From positions 2,666,001 to 2,730,000 of the forward strand of contig NZ_CP085193.1 in assembly GCF_024298965.1 (NCBI RefSeq): a stretch of 64,000 nt of DNA, given 5' to 3'. Position numbers and translations under genes: made by a program. How positions within the stretch are numbered: position 1 is the first letter of the stretch; each line of letters starts with the position of its first letter. Below the pieces are notes generated by a model. That model saw only the letters and a program-made list of their open reading frames with translations. It had not been told where the DNA came from and made no database searches. Positions 44,172-51,378 of this stretch are shown here, one piece after another. The DNA is from Streptomyces rapamycinicus NRRL 5491. GTDB taxonomy: Bacteria > Actinomycetota > Actinomycetes > Streptomycetales > Streptomycetaceae.

Positions 44172-44758
44172 TGCGATCCGGCCCCCTGGACGCCGAGACC
44201 ATCCTGACGGCCACCGAGGACGTGCTGCGCCGCCATGGACCGGCGAAGGCCACGGTGCTGGACGTGGCGCGGGCTCTGGGAGTCAGCCACGCCAGCGTCT
44301 ACCGCCACTTCCCGTCCAAGGCGGCCCTGCGCGAAGCCGTCACCCGGCGCTGGCTGGGCCGGGCGCGCGACCCCCTCGCGGCGGTCGCGTCCGACACCCG
44401 GCAGGCCCCGCCCGAGCGGCTCCGCACCTGGTTCACCACGCTCTTCACCGCCAAGCGGACCCTGCTGTCCGAGGACCCGGAGCTGTTCGCCACCTACCGG
44501 GTCCTGACGGCCGAGCACAGCAGCGCGGCCGCCGACCATGTGACCGACCTGATCGAGCAGCTGCGCGTCATCATCGCCGACGGCGTCACCAGCGGCGACT
44601 TCACCTCCCCCGACCCCACCGCGACGGCGCGAACCGTCTTCGCCGCCACCATGGCCTACCACCACCCCGCCCACGCCCCCGAATGGCAGACCCCCGGCTC
44701 CGAGGCCGCCCTGCAGTCCATCTGCACCTTGCTCATCGACGGCCTGCGCCCGCGCTGA
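44171..44758 (+). CDS. TetR family transcriptional regulator
   Basis: 195 aa. N-terminal helix-turn-helix domain ILTATEDVLRRHGPAKATVLDVARALGVSHASVYRHFPSKAALREAV (key recognition helix residues around Ser-His-Ala-Ser-Val-Tyr-Arg-His-Phe), then a helical ligand-binding domain. Third ORF of a cyclase-microORF-tetR unit. The inverted repeat before the cyclase gene is the natural candidate operator. Confidence 0.92.
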   Translation: MRSGPLDAETILTATEDVLRRHGPAKATVLDVARALGVSHASVYRHFPSKAALREAVTRRWLGRARDPLAAVASDTRQAPPERLRTWFTTLFTAKRTLLSEDPELFATYRVLTAEHSSAAADHVTDLIEQLRVIIADGVTSGDFTSPDPTATARTVFAATMAYHHPAHAPEWQTPGSEAALQSICTLLIDGLRPR

Positions 44759-44918
44759 TCAACCGTCTCCTCAGACCGGAGGGCTGGTCATAGGCGCTCG
44801 CGGGGATACGACATCACCCGTGAACGGCAAGGGTGCGGTCGCAGACCTGCCAGCCACCTCTTGATGAAACCTGCTGGGCTGATGGCGAACGCGCTGCCTC
44901 ATCACAGGACGGAACGCC

Positions 44919-46119
44919 ATGCCGATCACCACCACCGCTTCGGTCGACGGCCAACTCTCGCACCCTCGGGCCCCGCTGAAGGGGTGGCCGGCCGTGGTCT
45001 CGGTGATGCTGGGGATCTTCGCCATCGTCACCACCGAGATCCTGCCGATCGGTCTGCTGACCTCGATCTGATCCAGCTTCACCGTCTCGGACGGGATGGC
45101 CGGACTGATGATGACCATGCCCGGCTTCCTGGCGGCTATTCGCCGCTCCACTGGTCACCGCGGCCACGGCACGCCTCGACCGCCGACTGATGCTGTGCGC
45201 TTTCATGCTCCTGCTGGCATTGGCGAACTTCCTTGCCGCCGCGGCGCCCGACTACTGGCTCGTACTGACCTCTCGGATCATGGTGGGGATCACCATCGGT
45301 GGCTTCTGGTCGATCGGGGCGGGGTTGGCGGAACGACTGGTGCCGCCGGTCTCGGTCGGCAGGGCCACCGCTGTGATCTTCTCTGCCGTGCCGCTGGGAT
45401 CCGTTCTCGGCGTACCAGCCGGCACCCTCATCGGAGATCTCGCCGGATGGCGAACGGCCTTCACCGTCATGGGAGCCCTGGCGGTCGGCGTACTGGTCAT
45501 GCTGCTCCTGCTCGTGCCGCCGCTTCCGCCGATCCAGACCACACGGCTGGGCGTCCTCAACGGCATGCTCCACAGCGCCAGCATCCGCTTCGCGCTCATG
45601 CTGACGTTCCTTGTCGTGCTGGCTCACTTCGGCACGTACACCTACGTGACACCATTCCTGGAACAGGTCACTCATGTCGGCGATGGTCTGATCACTACGT
45701 TCTTGCTGCTCTACGGTGCGGCCGGCATCCTCGGCAACTTCCTGGGCGGCGCCTGGGTGGCCCGGTGTCCCCGGACCGTCCTCGGGCTCGCGGCCGGCCT
45801 GATCGCCGCGGCGACCCTCCTGCTTCCAGCGTTGGGCCGCTGGGACGCCGGCGCGGTGATACTGCTGATCGCGTGGGGCGTCGCGTACGGCGCCGTGCCG
45901 GTCGCGTCGCAGACCTGATTCGCCAAGGCGGCACCGCATGCCCCGGAAGCGGCATCGGTCCTGTTCACCGCCTCCTTTCAGGCCACGATCTCTATGGGGA
46001 CGCTCGTAGGGGGAGTCGTCCTGGACCGCAGCTCTCCGTCCGCGGTCATGGTGCTGGGTGGATGCACCGCGGTTCTCATGATCCTTACGCTGGGCGCGCT
46101 TCGCCGAACGCCTCACTGA
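44919..46119 (+). pseudogene. Broken MFS transporter gene
   Basis: Reads as a 12-helix major facilitator (N-terminus MPITTTASVDGQLSHPRAPL, then VSVMLGIFAIVTTEILPIGLL; GVPAGTLIGDLAGWRTAF is the typical MFS loop) but with three lesions: TGA at 45069-45071 after helix 1, a +1 shift near 45139 (one extra T in GCTATTCGCC restores the frame if removed), and TGA at 45916-45918 where Trp is expected before FAKAAPHAPEAAS. The frame continues to TGA at 46117-46119. Similar to chloramphenicol/arabinose efflux-type MFS. GC content is slightly lower than in neighbours. Confidence 0.88.
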
Positions 46120-46186
46120 TCCGGGCAGCCGGTACGCCCGCGGGAAGGGGCCCCGGCGGCGGCCCGAATGGGCCCAGAAAGGCGCG

Positions 46187-46218
46187 ATGCCCGGACAGCT
46201 CCCCAGCTGTCCGGGCAT
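46187..46218 (+). terminator. Terminator after the MFS pseudogene
   Basis: A 14-bp perfect stem (46187-46200 with 46205-46218) with a CCCC loop. A second, imperfect hairpin at 46268-46299 faces the converging small gene. Confidence 0.8.
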
Positions 46219-46302
46219 TCGTGCCGTCCGCCGCACCCCCGTCCCCACGGGGTTAATGGCCGGAAGTCCCCGGCCCGGGCCGCTCTCCCGGGCCCGGGGC
46301 GC

Positions 46303-46521
46303 TCAGCGCCCCAGCATTCCCGCCACGGACGACGCTTGTGTGACGACGGCATCCCAGCCGCCGAAGGTGATGGTCAGGAGAATGGCCATCGGCAGCACCA
46401 TCGCCGCCGCGACCAGAGGATGGCGGGTGCCGGTCTGCGGGCCGCCGAACGCGTCCACCACCGCGCTCACGGACCTGCGACGACCTGTTCCGATGACCGT
46501 GCGTCCAGCCGTGTCCGCCAT
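46303..46521 (-). CDS. Small membrane protein of unknown function
   Basis: 72 aa. A basic N-terminus (TGRTVIGTGRRRSVSAVVDAFG) precedes the sequence GGPQTGTRHPLVAAAMVLPMAILLTITFGGWDAVV, with one hydrophobic helix and a polar end ASSVAGMLGR. Strong ribosome site GGAGGAGGG 3 bp before CG-ATG. The lack of any homologous fold name means function is open; the PQTGTRHP segment looks conserved enough to be a useful search query. Confidence 0.75.
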   Translation of the reverse strand: MADTAGRTVIGTGRRRSVSAVVDAFGGPQTGTRHPLVAAAMVLPMAILLTITFGGWDAVVTQASSVAGMLGR

Positions 46522-46807
46522 CGTCCCTCCTCCGTCACATCTGGGGGCGGCGAGCGTCTGACCTCGGGGGACGAGTGCTGCGCCCGCCGCTTGACGACAA
46601 CATTAGGCGTGCGGCCCGGTCCTCGGCGTCATGCCTTCGTACCGATTGCCGGGCCTCCCGGAGGATGACCCCGGGAGGCGTCGACTACTCCCCTGGGTGG
46701 AGATGCGCCCTCACGCCTTGGGGTCTTCCCGGAGGGGACCGCGGAAGAGATCCCTCGGGAGGCCCTCCGGAGTCAGTGGAGTGTGCCCCTCCGAGCCTGT
46801 GCGGGCC
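46522..46807. other. Intergenic region, no gene supported
   Basis: 286 bp between two minus-strand genes. Contains several CCTCCCGGAGG/GGGAGG-type short inverted repeats but no ORF with plausible start signals or codon use. It must contain the promoter of the 72-aa protein gene; TAATGT (minus strand, near 46601-46606) is a possible -10. Confidence 0.5.
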
Positions 46808-47044
46808 CTACTCACCCTCCCCCTCCTCGCTCCGCGGCACCGGCTGCTCGACCAGGGCCAGGACCCGGTTGGCCATGAAGCGGGCCGTCCGCACCACCGA
46901 CCCATTACGGGTGACTTCGCTCACTTCCACCACCCCCCGCCGGACCGCCGTGTCGACCCTCCGGCCCGCCCTGGTGGCCACCACTTCATATGTCCGGGTC
47001 GTGTCCCCCGCGTCCACGACTATCTCCACACGATCACCCTTCAC
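46808..47044 (-). CDS. Small beta-rich protein of unknown function
   Basis: 78 aa with GTG start at 47042-47044 and AAGGGGG upstream; the frame continues to 47308 without better signals. The sequence KGDRVEIVVDAGDTTRTYEVVATRAGRRVDTAVRRGVVEVSEVTRNGSVVRTARFMANRVLALVEQP alternates strand-like segments (positions of interest: VEIVVD, YEVVAT, VVEVSEVT, VVRTARF) and may be a small SH3-like barrel. Divergent from the kinase gene across a foldback element. Confidence 0.65.
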   Translation of the reverse strand: MKGDRVEIVVDAGDTTRTYEVVATRAGRRVDTAVRRGVVEVSEVTRNGSVVRTARFMANRVLALVEQPVPRSEEGEGE

Positions 47045-47316
47045 GGTCTCAATCCCCCTTCTGAGACGGCCTTTTGAGATCACGCAGCAGCGGGCCCGAG
47101 CGCGGATTGCCACGTTTCCGGCCCACTTCTCCAGGATCTCAGGCACCACTGACAATCCATCGGCCGACGCATGCGCGGCCTCTCGGCGCGAGGGGCCGTC
47201 AATCCGTAAGCTGTGCACGTCAGACGGACGGCAACGGAACCACAGCGGCGAACCGGTGGCAGTTCGACGGCAAACGGCAAGCAGACGGCAGCGGATGGGG
47301 CTCCCCACCAGGGGTT
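47045..47316. other. Intergenic region upstream of the foldback element
   Basis: About 270 bp between the small beta-rich protein gene and foldback element B. Locally poorer in GC, with short repeats of GGCAAACGGCAAGCAGACGG type near 47260-47290. No gene supported. Confidence 0.5.
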
Positions 47317-47482
47317 TAGGGCCTGTCTGGAGTTGTGATCTGGATCAGGGAGCGGGGCGTGGTGCGTGCGATCGCAAGGCGCCGGAAGGCCCTCGTAGCG
47401 GAGCTACCAGGGCATTTCGACAACGCCGCGAGCGTGCGTGCCACGCCCCGCGAGCCCGGATCACAACTCCAGACAGGCCCTA
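47317..47482. repeat. Foldback element, family B, copy 1
   Basis: 166 bp, non-coding. Outer arms are a perfect 24-bp inverted repeat (47317-47340 with 47459-47482, from TAGGGCCTGTCTGG). A second arm pair GCGGGGCGTGG/CCACGCCCCGC is at 47352-47362 and 47441-47451. The centre is a hairpin, GTAGC-GGA-GCTAC (47395-47407), extended by GCCCT/AGGGC. The 80-bp centre is ~85% identical to copy 2 at 63326. It lies between divergent genes. Confidence 0.88.
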
Positions 47483-47513
47483 GGGGCCTCCCCACCGGAG
47501 GTAGGGGACGGAC

Positions 47514-48878
47514 ATGGCGATGATGCGGCTCCGGCGCGAGGACCCGCGTGTCGTCGGCTCCTTCCGCCTCCACCGGCGGCTCGGCGCGGGCGGCATGGGG
47601 GTGGTCTACCTCGGCTCCGACCGGCGCGGGCAGCGGGTGGCCCTGAAGGTGATCAGGCCGGACCTCGCGGAGGACCGGGAGTTCCGGTCCCGGTTCGCCC
47701 GGGAGGTCTCCGCCGCGCGGCGGATCCGGGGCGGCTGTACGGCCCGGCTGGTCGCCGCCGACCTGGAGGCCGACCGCCCCTGGTTCGCCACCCAGTACGT
47801 ACCGGGCCCCTCCCTCCACGACAAGGTGAACGAGGAGGGCCCGCTGCCCGCCGCCCAGGTCGCCTCGATCGGGTCGGCGCTGGCGGAGGGGCTGTTGGCG
47901 GTCCATGAGGCGGGGGTCGTCCACCGCGACCTCAAGCCTTCCAACATCCTGCTCTCGCCCAAGGGCCCGCGCATCATCGACTTCGGCATCGCCTGGGCGA
48001 CCGGGGCCAGCACCCTCACCCACGTGGGCACGGCGGTCGGCTCGCCCGGCTTCCTCGCGCCCGAGCAGGTGCGGGGCGCGGCGGTGACCCCGGCGACCGA
48101 CGTCTTCGCGCTGGGCGCCACCCTCGCGTACGCCTCGACGGCGGACTCGCCGTTCGGGCACGGCAGTTCCGAGGTGATGCTGTACCGGGTGGTCCATGAG
48201 GAGCCGCAGCTGCTGGGCGTCCCCGACGCCCTGGCGCCGCTGCTCCACGCCTGTCTGGCCAAGGACCCGGAGGACCGGCCGAGCACCCTGCAACTGTCGC
48301 TGCGGCTGAAGGAGATCGCGGCGCGCGAGGCGCACGGTCACGGCTCCGGTGCCGGGGGCTACGGCGGCGGGCAGGGCCGTCCCCCGGCGCGGCGCCCCGA
48401 GGCGTACGCCGACCAGCACACGGAGCGGCGCTCCGGCGGTACGCCCGCGCCGCGGAGCGGGCCCCCGTCCCCGCGGCCGGGAGCCAGTACGGGCGGGGGC
48501 TCGGGACGGCCCTCGGGGCGGAACACGCCCGCGCGCCCGGCTCAGCGCCGGGGTGGCCCGAGGCCGCCCGCGCGCACGGGGCGCCCGGCCCAGACCGTGC
48601 GCACCTCGCCGAACGGACGCCGCCCCAGCGGGCCCAACCGGCTGCTGCGGCAGCGGCTGACCGTGTTCGTCGTGGTGACGCTGCTGGTGGCGCTGGGGAT
48701 CGCGGCGGCGCAGGGCTGCCAGGGTCCGGCGAATGGGCTGGGCGGCGCGCCGCCCAGGCCGACGGAGTCGGTTTCGTCGGCGGCGCCGGGCTCGGTGGCG
48801 AACCCGGTGGAGGACCCGCCGGAGGACTCGCTGGCGGCCGAACCTGACGGTCGCCAGGGCGCGTCCGGCGGATCGTGA
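47514..48878 (+). CDS. Membrane-anchored Ser/Thr protein kinase
   Basis: 454 aa Hanks-type kinase. Gly-rich loop LGAGGMGVVYLG, VALKVI with the catalytic Lys, catalytic loop VVHRDLKPSNILL, DFG as IIDFGIAWA, activation segment THVGTAVGSPGFLAPEQV. The kinase domain ends near 275; then a Pro/Gly/Arg-rich linker of ~115 residues, a single membrane helix (LTVFVVVTLLVALGIAAAQG, ~385-405) and a ~50-residue extracytoplasmic tail. No PASTA repeats. It is therefore a PknB-like receptor without a recognised sensor domain. Confidence 0.93.
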   Translation: MAMMRLRREDPRVVGSFRLHRRLGAGGMGVVYLGSDRRGQRVALKVIRPDLAEDREFRSRFAREVSAARRIRGGCTARLVAADLEADRPWFATQYVPGPSLHDKVNEEGPLPAAQVASIGSALAEGLLAVHEAGVVHRDLKPSNILLSPKGPRIIDFGIAWATGASTLTHVGTAVGSPGFLAPEQVRGAAVTPATDVFALGATLAYASTADSPFGHGSSEVMLYRVVHEEPQLLGVPDALAPLLHACLAKDPEDRPSTLQLSLRLKEIAAREAHGHGSGAGGYGGGQGRPPARRPEAYADQHTERRSGGTPAPRSGPPSPRPGASTGGGSGRPSGRNTPARPAQRRGGPRPPARTGRPAQTVRTSPNGRRPSGPNRLLRQRLTVFVVVTLLVALGIAAAQGCQGPANGLGGAPPRPTESVSSAAPGSVANPVEDPPEDSLAAEPDGRQGASGGS

Positions 48879-48896
48879 CGCCTGCGGCGGGCCACG

Positions 48897-49140
48897 CGGC
48901 GGAGCCGCATATCGGTGCTTCCCCCTACCCGCCCCTTCCCACAACTGGGGCTCCGCCCCAGACCCCGCTCCTCAAACTCCCCCAGCTACCGCTGGGAGGT
49001 GCCCCCTGAGGGGCTGGAAGGCGGGGCTCCGCCCCAGCCCCCGGGGTCCAGGGGCCAGGGGTTCAGGGGCCAGGGGTTCAGACCCCCAGGGGTCAGGGGT
49101 CCAGACCCCCGGGGGGCCAGGGGCGAAGTCCCCCTGCCAC
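48897..49140. repeat. Dispersed repeat region, family C
   Basis: GC-rich, non-coding block between the convergent kinase and methyltransferase genes. It starts with a reverse fragment of repeat family A (GCGGCGGAGCCGCATATCG), followed by GGGGCTCCGCCCCA at 48947-48960 and again at 49023-49036 flanking CTCCCCCAGCTACCGCTGGGAG, then a tandem run of GGGGYCAGG-type units, including a perfect 15-bp duplication (49051-49065, 49066-49080). I recall closely similar sequence scattered through Streptomyces genomes. Confidence 0.75.
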
Positions 49141-49151
49141 GCGGCGGGCCG

Positions 49152-49970
49152 TCAGGGCCCCGGTCTGCCCGAGGTGACCGCGTAGAAGGCGACCGCCGCC
49201 GCCGCGCCCACGTTGAGGGAGTCCACGCCGTGGGCCATGGGGATCCGGACCCACTCGTCCGCGGCCATCAGCGCCTGGGTGGAGAGCCCGTCGCCCTCGG
49301 CGCCCAGCATCAGCGCGACCCGCTCCAGGCGGTGCGGGGCCGCGTCGTCGATGGTGGTGGCCTTCTCGTCGGGGGTCAGGGCGAGGATCTTGAAGCCCGC
49401 CTCCCGGACCGCCTCCAGGCCGCGCGGCCAGCTGTCCAGGCGGGCGTACGGCACGGAGAAGACGGCGCCCATGGAGACCTTGACCGAGCGCCGGTAGAGG
49501 GGGTCGGCGCAGTCCGGGGAGAGCAGCACGGCGTCCATGCCGAGGGCCGCCGCGCTGCGGAAGATGGCGCCGGTGTTGGTGTGGTCGTTGACGGACTCCA
49601 TGATGGCGACGCGCCGCGCGTCCGCCAGGATCGTCTCCGCGTCCGGCAGCGGTTTGCGCTGCATGGAGGCGAGGGCGCCGCGGTGGACGTGGTAGCCCGT
49701 CACGCGTTCGGCCAGTTCGGGGCTGACGGCGTAGACGGGGGCGGGGACGTCCTCGATCACGTCCCGCATCACATCGACCCACTTGGACGACAGCAGCATC
49801 GAGCGCATCTCGTAACCGGCGACCCGGGCGCGCCGGATCACCTTCTCGCCCTCGGCGATGAACAGGCCCTCGGCCGGCTCCCGCTTGCGTCGTAGCTCCA
49901 CATCGGTCAGACCCGTGTAGTCGCTCAGCCGCGGGTCGTCCGGATCATCGACGGTGATGAGATCAGCCAC
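49152..49970 (-). CDS. SpoU/TrmH family RNA methyltransferase
   Basis: 272 aa SPOUT enzyme expected to 2'-O-methylate rRNA or tRNA with S-adenosylmethionine. N-terminal substrate-binding part FIAEGEKVIRRARVAGYEMRSMLLS, then the trefoil-knot domain with motif 1 MESVNDHTNTGAIFRSAAALG, motif 2 LMLGAEGDGLSTQ and motif 3 IPMAHGVDSLNVGAAAAVAFYA. GTG start in a CACTTAAGTG palindrome (49968-49977), no ribosome site visible, so possibly leaderless. Target nucleotide cannot be told. Confidence 0.93.
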   Translation of the reverse strand: MADLITVDDPDDPRLSDYTGLTDVELRRKREPAEGLFIAEGEKVIRRARVAGYEMRSMLLSSKWVDVMRDVIEDVPAPVYAVSPELAERVTGYHVHRGALASMQRKPLPDAETILADARRVAIMESVNDHTNTGAIFRSAAALGMDAVLLSPDCADPLYRRSVKVSMGAVFSVPYARLDSWPRGLEAVREAGFKILALTPDEKATTIDDAAPHRLERVALMLGAEGDGLSTQALMAADEWVRIPMAHGVDSLNVGAAAAVAFYAVTSGRPGP

Positions 49971-50051
49971 TTAAGTGATACTGCCTTGTCCTGGATGCGG
50001 TGCCAATGAGCCCGACGTGATTAAGTTACCGGCGGTTACGTCCTGATGGCG

Positions 50052-51272
50052 TCACCGGTGGTCACGGGACGAGAGGGCGACGACCTCACCGATCACCACG
50101 ACCGCCGGGGGCCGTACGCCCTCGGCGGCGGCCTTCTCCCCGACGGTGGCCAGCGTCGCGTCCACCCGGCGCTGGGCCGGGGTGGTGCCCTCCTGGACCA
50201 CGGCGACGGGGGTGTCGGCGGCGCGGCCGTGGGCGACGAGGGTCGCGGCGATGGCGCCGATCTTCTCGACGGCCATGAGCAGCACCAGCGTGCCGCGCAG
50301 CCTCGCCAGCGCCGCCCAGTCCACCAGGGAGCTGGGGTCGTCGGGGGCGACATGGCCGCTGACCACCGTGAACTCATGTGCGACGCCCCGGTGGGTCACC
50401 GGGATCCCGGCCGCGCCCGGGACGCTGATGGAACTGGAGATGCCGGGCACGACGGTGCACGGGATCCCGGCCTCGGCGAGCGCCTCCGCCTCCTCCATGC
50501 CGCGTCCGAAGACGAAGGGGTCGCCGCCCTTGAGGCGGACCACCGACTTGCCCGCCTTGGCGTGCTCGATCAGCGCGTTGTTGATCGCCTCCTGGGCCAT
50601 GAAGCGGCCGTACGGGATCTTCGCCGCGTCGATCACCTCGACATGCGGGGGCAGTTCATCGAGCAGATCGCGCGGGCCGAGGCGGTCGGCCACCACCACG
50701 TCCGCCTCGGCGAGCAGGCGGCGGCCGCGCACGGTGATCAGGTCCGGATCGCCGGGCCCGCCGCCCACCAGCGCCACATGGGGGCCGCGGGTGCGGTGGC
50801 GGGGCGCGGCGAGGGTGCCGTCGCGCAGTCCCTCCACCACGGCGTCCCGTACGGCGGCGGAGCGGCGCGGGTCCTGTCCGGTGAGGACGGCGACGGTGAC
50901 GCCCTCGCTGCGTCCGGTGGCCGGGGTCCACGCGGAGGCGGCCTCGGCGTCGTCGCTGCGCACGCACCAGACGCGGCGCGCCTCGGCCTCGGCGGACGCG
51001 GCGGCGTTGGCCTCCGGGTCGTCGGTGGTGATCAGGACGTACCAGGCGCCCTCGAAGTCGCCCTCCTGGTAGCGGCGGCGCTCCCAGCGCACCTCCCCCG
51101 CCTCGGCCATGGCCTCGACGGAGGCCGTGGCGGACGGCGAGATCAGCAGGATGTCCGCACCGGCCGCTATCAGCGCGGGCAGCCGGCGCTGGGCAACCTG
51201 ACCAGCCCCGAGGACGACGACACGCCGCCCGGAAAGGCGCAGCCCGACCGGGTATGCGAAGTTTTCGGACAT
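50052..51272 (-). CDS. cobA: Uroporphyrinogen-III C-methyltransferase fused to precorrin-2 dehydrogenase
   Basis: 406 aa, CysG-like but with a short first domain. Residues 1-150: NAD-binding precorrin-2 dehydrogenase-type domain (RRVVVLGAGQVAQRRLPALIAAGADI). Residues ~165-400: SUMT with VALVGGGPGDPDLITVRG, RFMAQEAINNALIEHAKAG, VVRLKGGDPFVFGRGMEEAEAL, VVPGISSSISVPGAAGIPVTHRG. It makes precorrin-2 from uroporphyrinogen III for sirohaem and cobalamin. Located with cobT and cobL in a minus-strand cobalamin group. Confidence 0.94.
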   Translation of the reverse strand: MSENFAYPVGLRLSGRRVVVLGAGQVAQRRLPALIAAGADILLISPSATASVEAMAEAGEVRWERRRYQEGDFEGAWYVLITTDDPEANAAASAEAEARRVWCVRSDDAEAASAWTPATGRSEGVTVAVLTGQDPRRSAAVRDAVVEGLRDGTLAAPRHRTRGPHVALVGGGPGDPDLITVRGRRLLAEADVVVADRLGPRDLLDELPPHVEVIDAAKIPYGRFMAQEAINNALIEHAKAGKSVVRLKGGDPFVFGRGMEEAEALAEAGIPCTVVPGISSSISVPGAAGIPVTHRGVAHEFTVVSGHVAPDDPSSLVDWAALARLRGTLVLLMAVEKIGAIAATLVAHGRAADTPVAVVQEGTTPAQRRVDATLATVGEKAAAEGVRPPAVVVIGEVVALSSRDHR

Positions 51273-51343
51273 GGCGGTGCGCTCTCCTCGTGCGAAGCAA
51301 CGGCCGCTGCGGCGCTGGAGCGGCTGATCGTCTGTGGGGCGGG

Positions 51344-51373
51344 GCCCCCGCCGACACCCTACGCGGCGGGGGC
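51344..51373 (-). terminator. Terminator after cobT
   Basis: GCCCCCGCCG (51344-51353) pairs with CGGCGGGGGC (51364-51373) right after the cobT stop at 51379. Confidence 0.7.
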
Positions 51374-51378
51374 ACGCG

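Noticed and set aside
45069..45918. UGA recoding (selenocysteine or readthrough) in the MFS gene
   Set aside because: Two TGA codons plus an independent frameshift and no selenocysteine insertion element; decay is simpler.
46631..47077. 148-codon plus-strand ORF
   Set aside because: Overlaps the minus-strand beta-rich gene, has no ribosome site and its codon use does not fit.
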